Below the pieces are notes generated by a model. The model made no database searches, had not been told where the DNA came from, and was given only the letters and a program-made list of their open reading frames with translations. This document shows positions 63,761-64,000 of a stretch of DNA of 64,000 nucleotides, one piece after another (positions within the stretch are counted from its first letter, which is position 1; each line of letters begins with the position of its first letter). Position numbers and translations under genes: made by a program. This DNA is from Ascarosepion bandense (taxonomy: Eukaryota > Mollusca > Cephalopoda > Sepiida > Sepiidae), in the NCBI GenBank assembly GCA_037127315.1, contig JBBBDQ010001156.1, forward strand, positions 3,987,501-4,051,500, in the 5' to 3' direction.

Positions 63761-64000
63761 TTTTGTGGATTAAGAGAAGAAAAGAGTAAGCTGGTCTTTT
63801 CCAGTTTAGGCTTAATCCGTTAATCTTTTTAATCTTTGGATTTAATTTCTTATTTCTATTTTAATATTTATTTTGTTTATTTACATCACTATTGATTGAT
63901 TGATTTAAAAGTTTTCTTTGGTTCTAAATTTTTCTTTTCTTTTCAAGCAAGTTTGATCAGATTTATGTTTTACTTTCAAATTAACGATTTCCTGTCTTGA

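Overview
The window reads as repeat-dense, AT-rich intergenic or intronic DNA from a metazoan, most likely a coleoid cephalopod and probably an octopus. Grounds: very dense (TA)n, (CA)n, (GAAA)n and (ATT)n microsatellites; many copies of tRNA-derived SINEs; RTE-type and other non-LTR retrotransposons; a Penelope-like element; mariner and piggyBac-like DNA elements; and a mariner-type transposase of a kind I associate with cephalopod genomes. The organism call is inference. I see no intact host protein-coding gene, rRNA or tRNA gene. Nearly every open reading frame is a microsatellite translation or a transposon relic.

Layout: 1-5 kb holds a dimeric tRNA SINE, a Penelope-like inverted repeat and two 5S rRNA/tRNA composite SINEs. 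5-7 kb has a 5'-truncated LINE and a short family with a similar 3' tail. 8.6-9.0 kb is a head-to-head pair of tRNA-like elements, each ending in a hammerhead-ribozyme fold. 11-17.9 kb mixes SINE, Helitron-like, RTE, Penelope-derived tandem and mariner remnants. 18.6-25 kb carries a mariner pseudogene, TA-centred palindromes and several hammerhead SINE copies. 26-29 kb has LINE debris. 30.5-33.3 kb is a 2.7 kb purine-strand tract with a nested minisatellite. 33.7-41 kb has a 106-bp direct repeat, more SINEs and an inverted repeat. 41.2-45.8 kb is a nested-insertion locus: one LINE broken by two piggyBac-like TTAA elements and a dimeric SINE, one TTAA element itself carrying another SINE. 47.1-47.8 kb is a 165-bp tandem array. 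48.9-53.6 kb has RTE elements, one with a clean 229-bp TTAA element. 55.2-59.2 kb is a Penelope-like element with an open C-terminal ORF and large inverted arms enclosing a ribozyme-like palindrome and a coiled-coil host-gene fragment. 59.7-60.8 kb has three hammerhead SINEs. The end has old LINE and 5S-composite SINE copies.

The most notable system is a set of short RNA polymerase III-type elements (tRNA-like A and B boxes) whose 3' ends fold as type I hammerhead ribozymes with tiny, near-palindromic stem III and which are usually joined to (TA)n. Ten copies of one family (A), two of a second (B) and a third fold class (C) occur here. Differences between copies preserve stem pairing, which supports selection for a folded RNA at some time. 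Hammerhead-bearing short elements are known elsewhere (Schistosoma Sm-alpha, newt satellite 2, metazoan retrozymes, Penelope-like elements); whether these families are already described I cannot check here.
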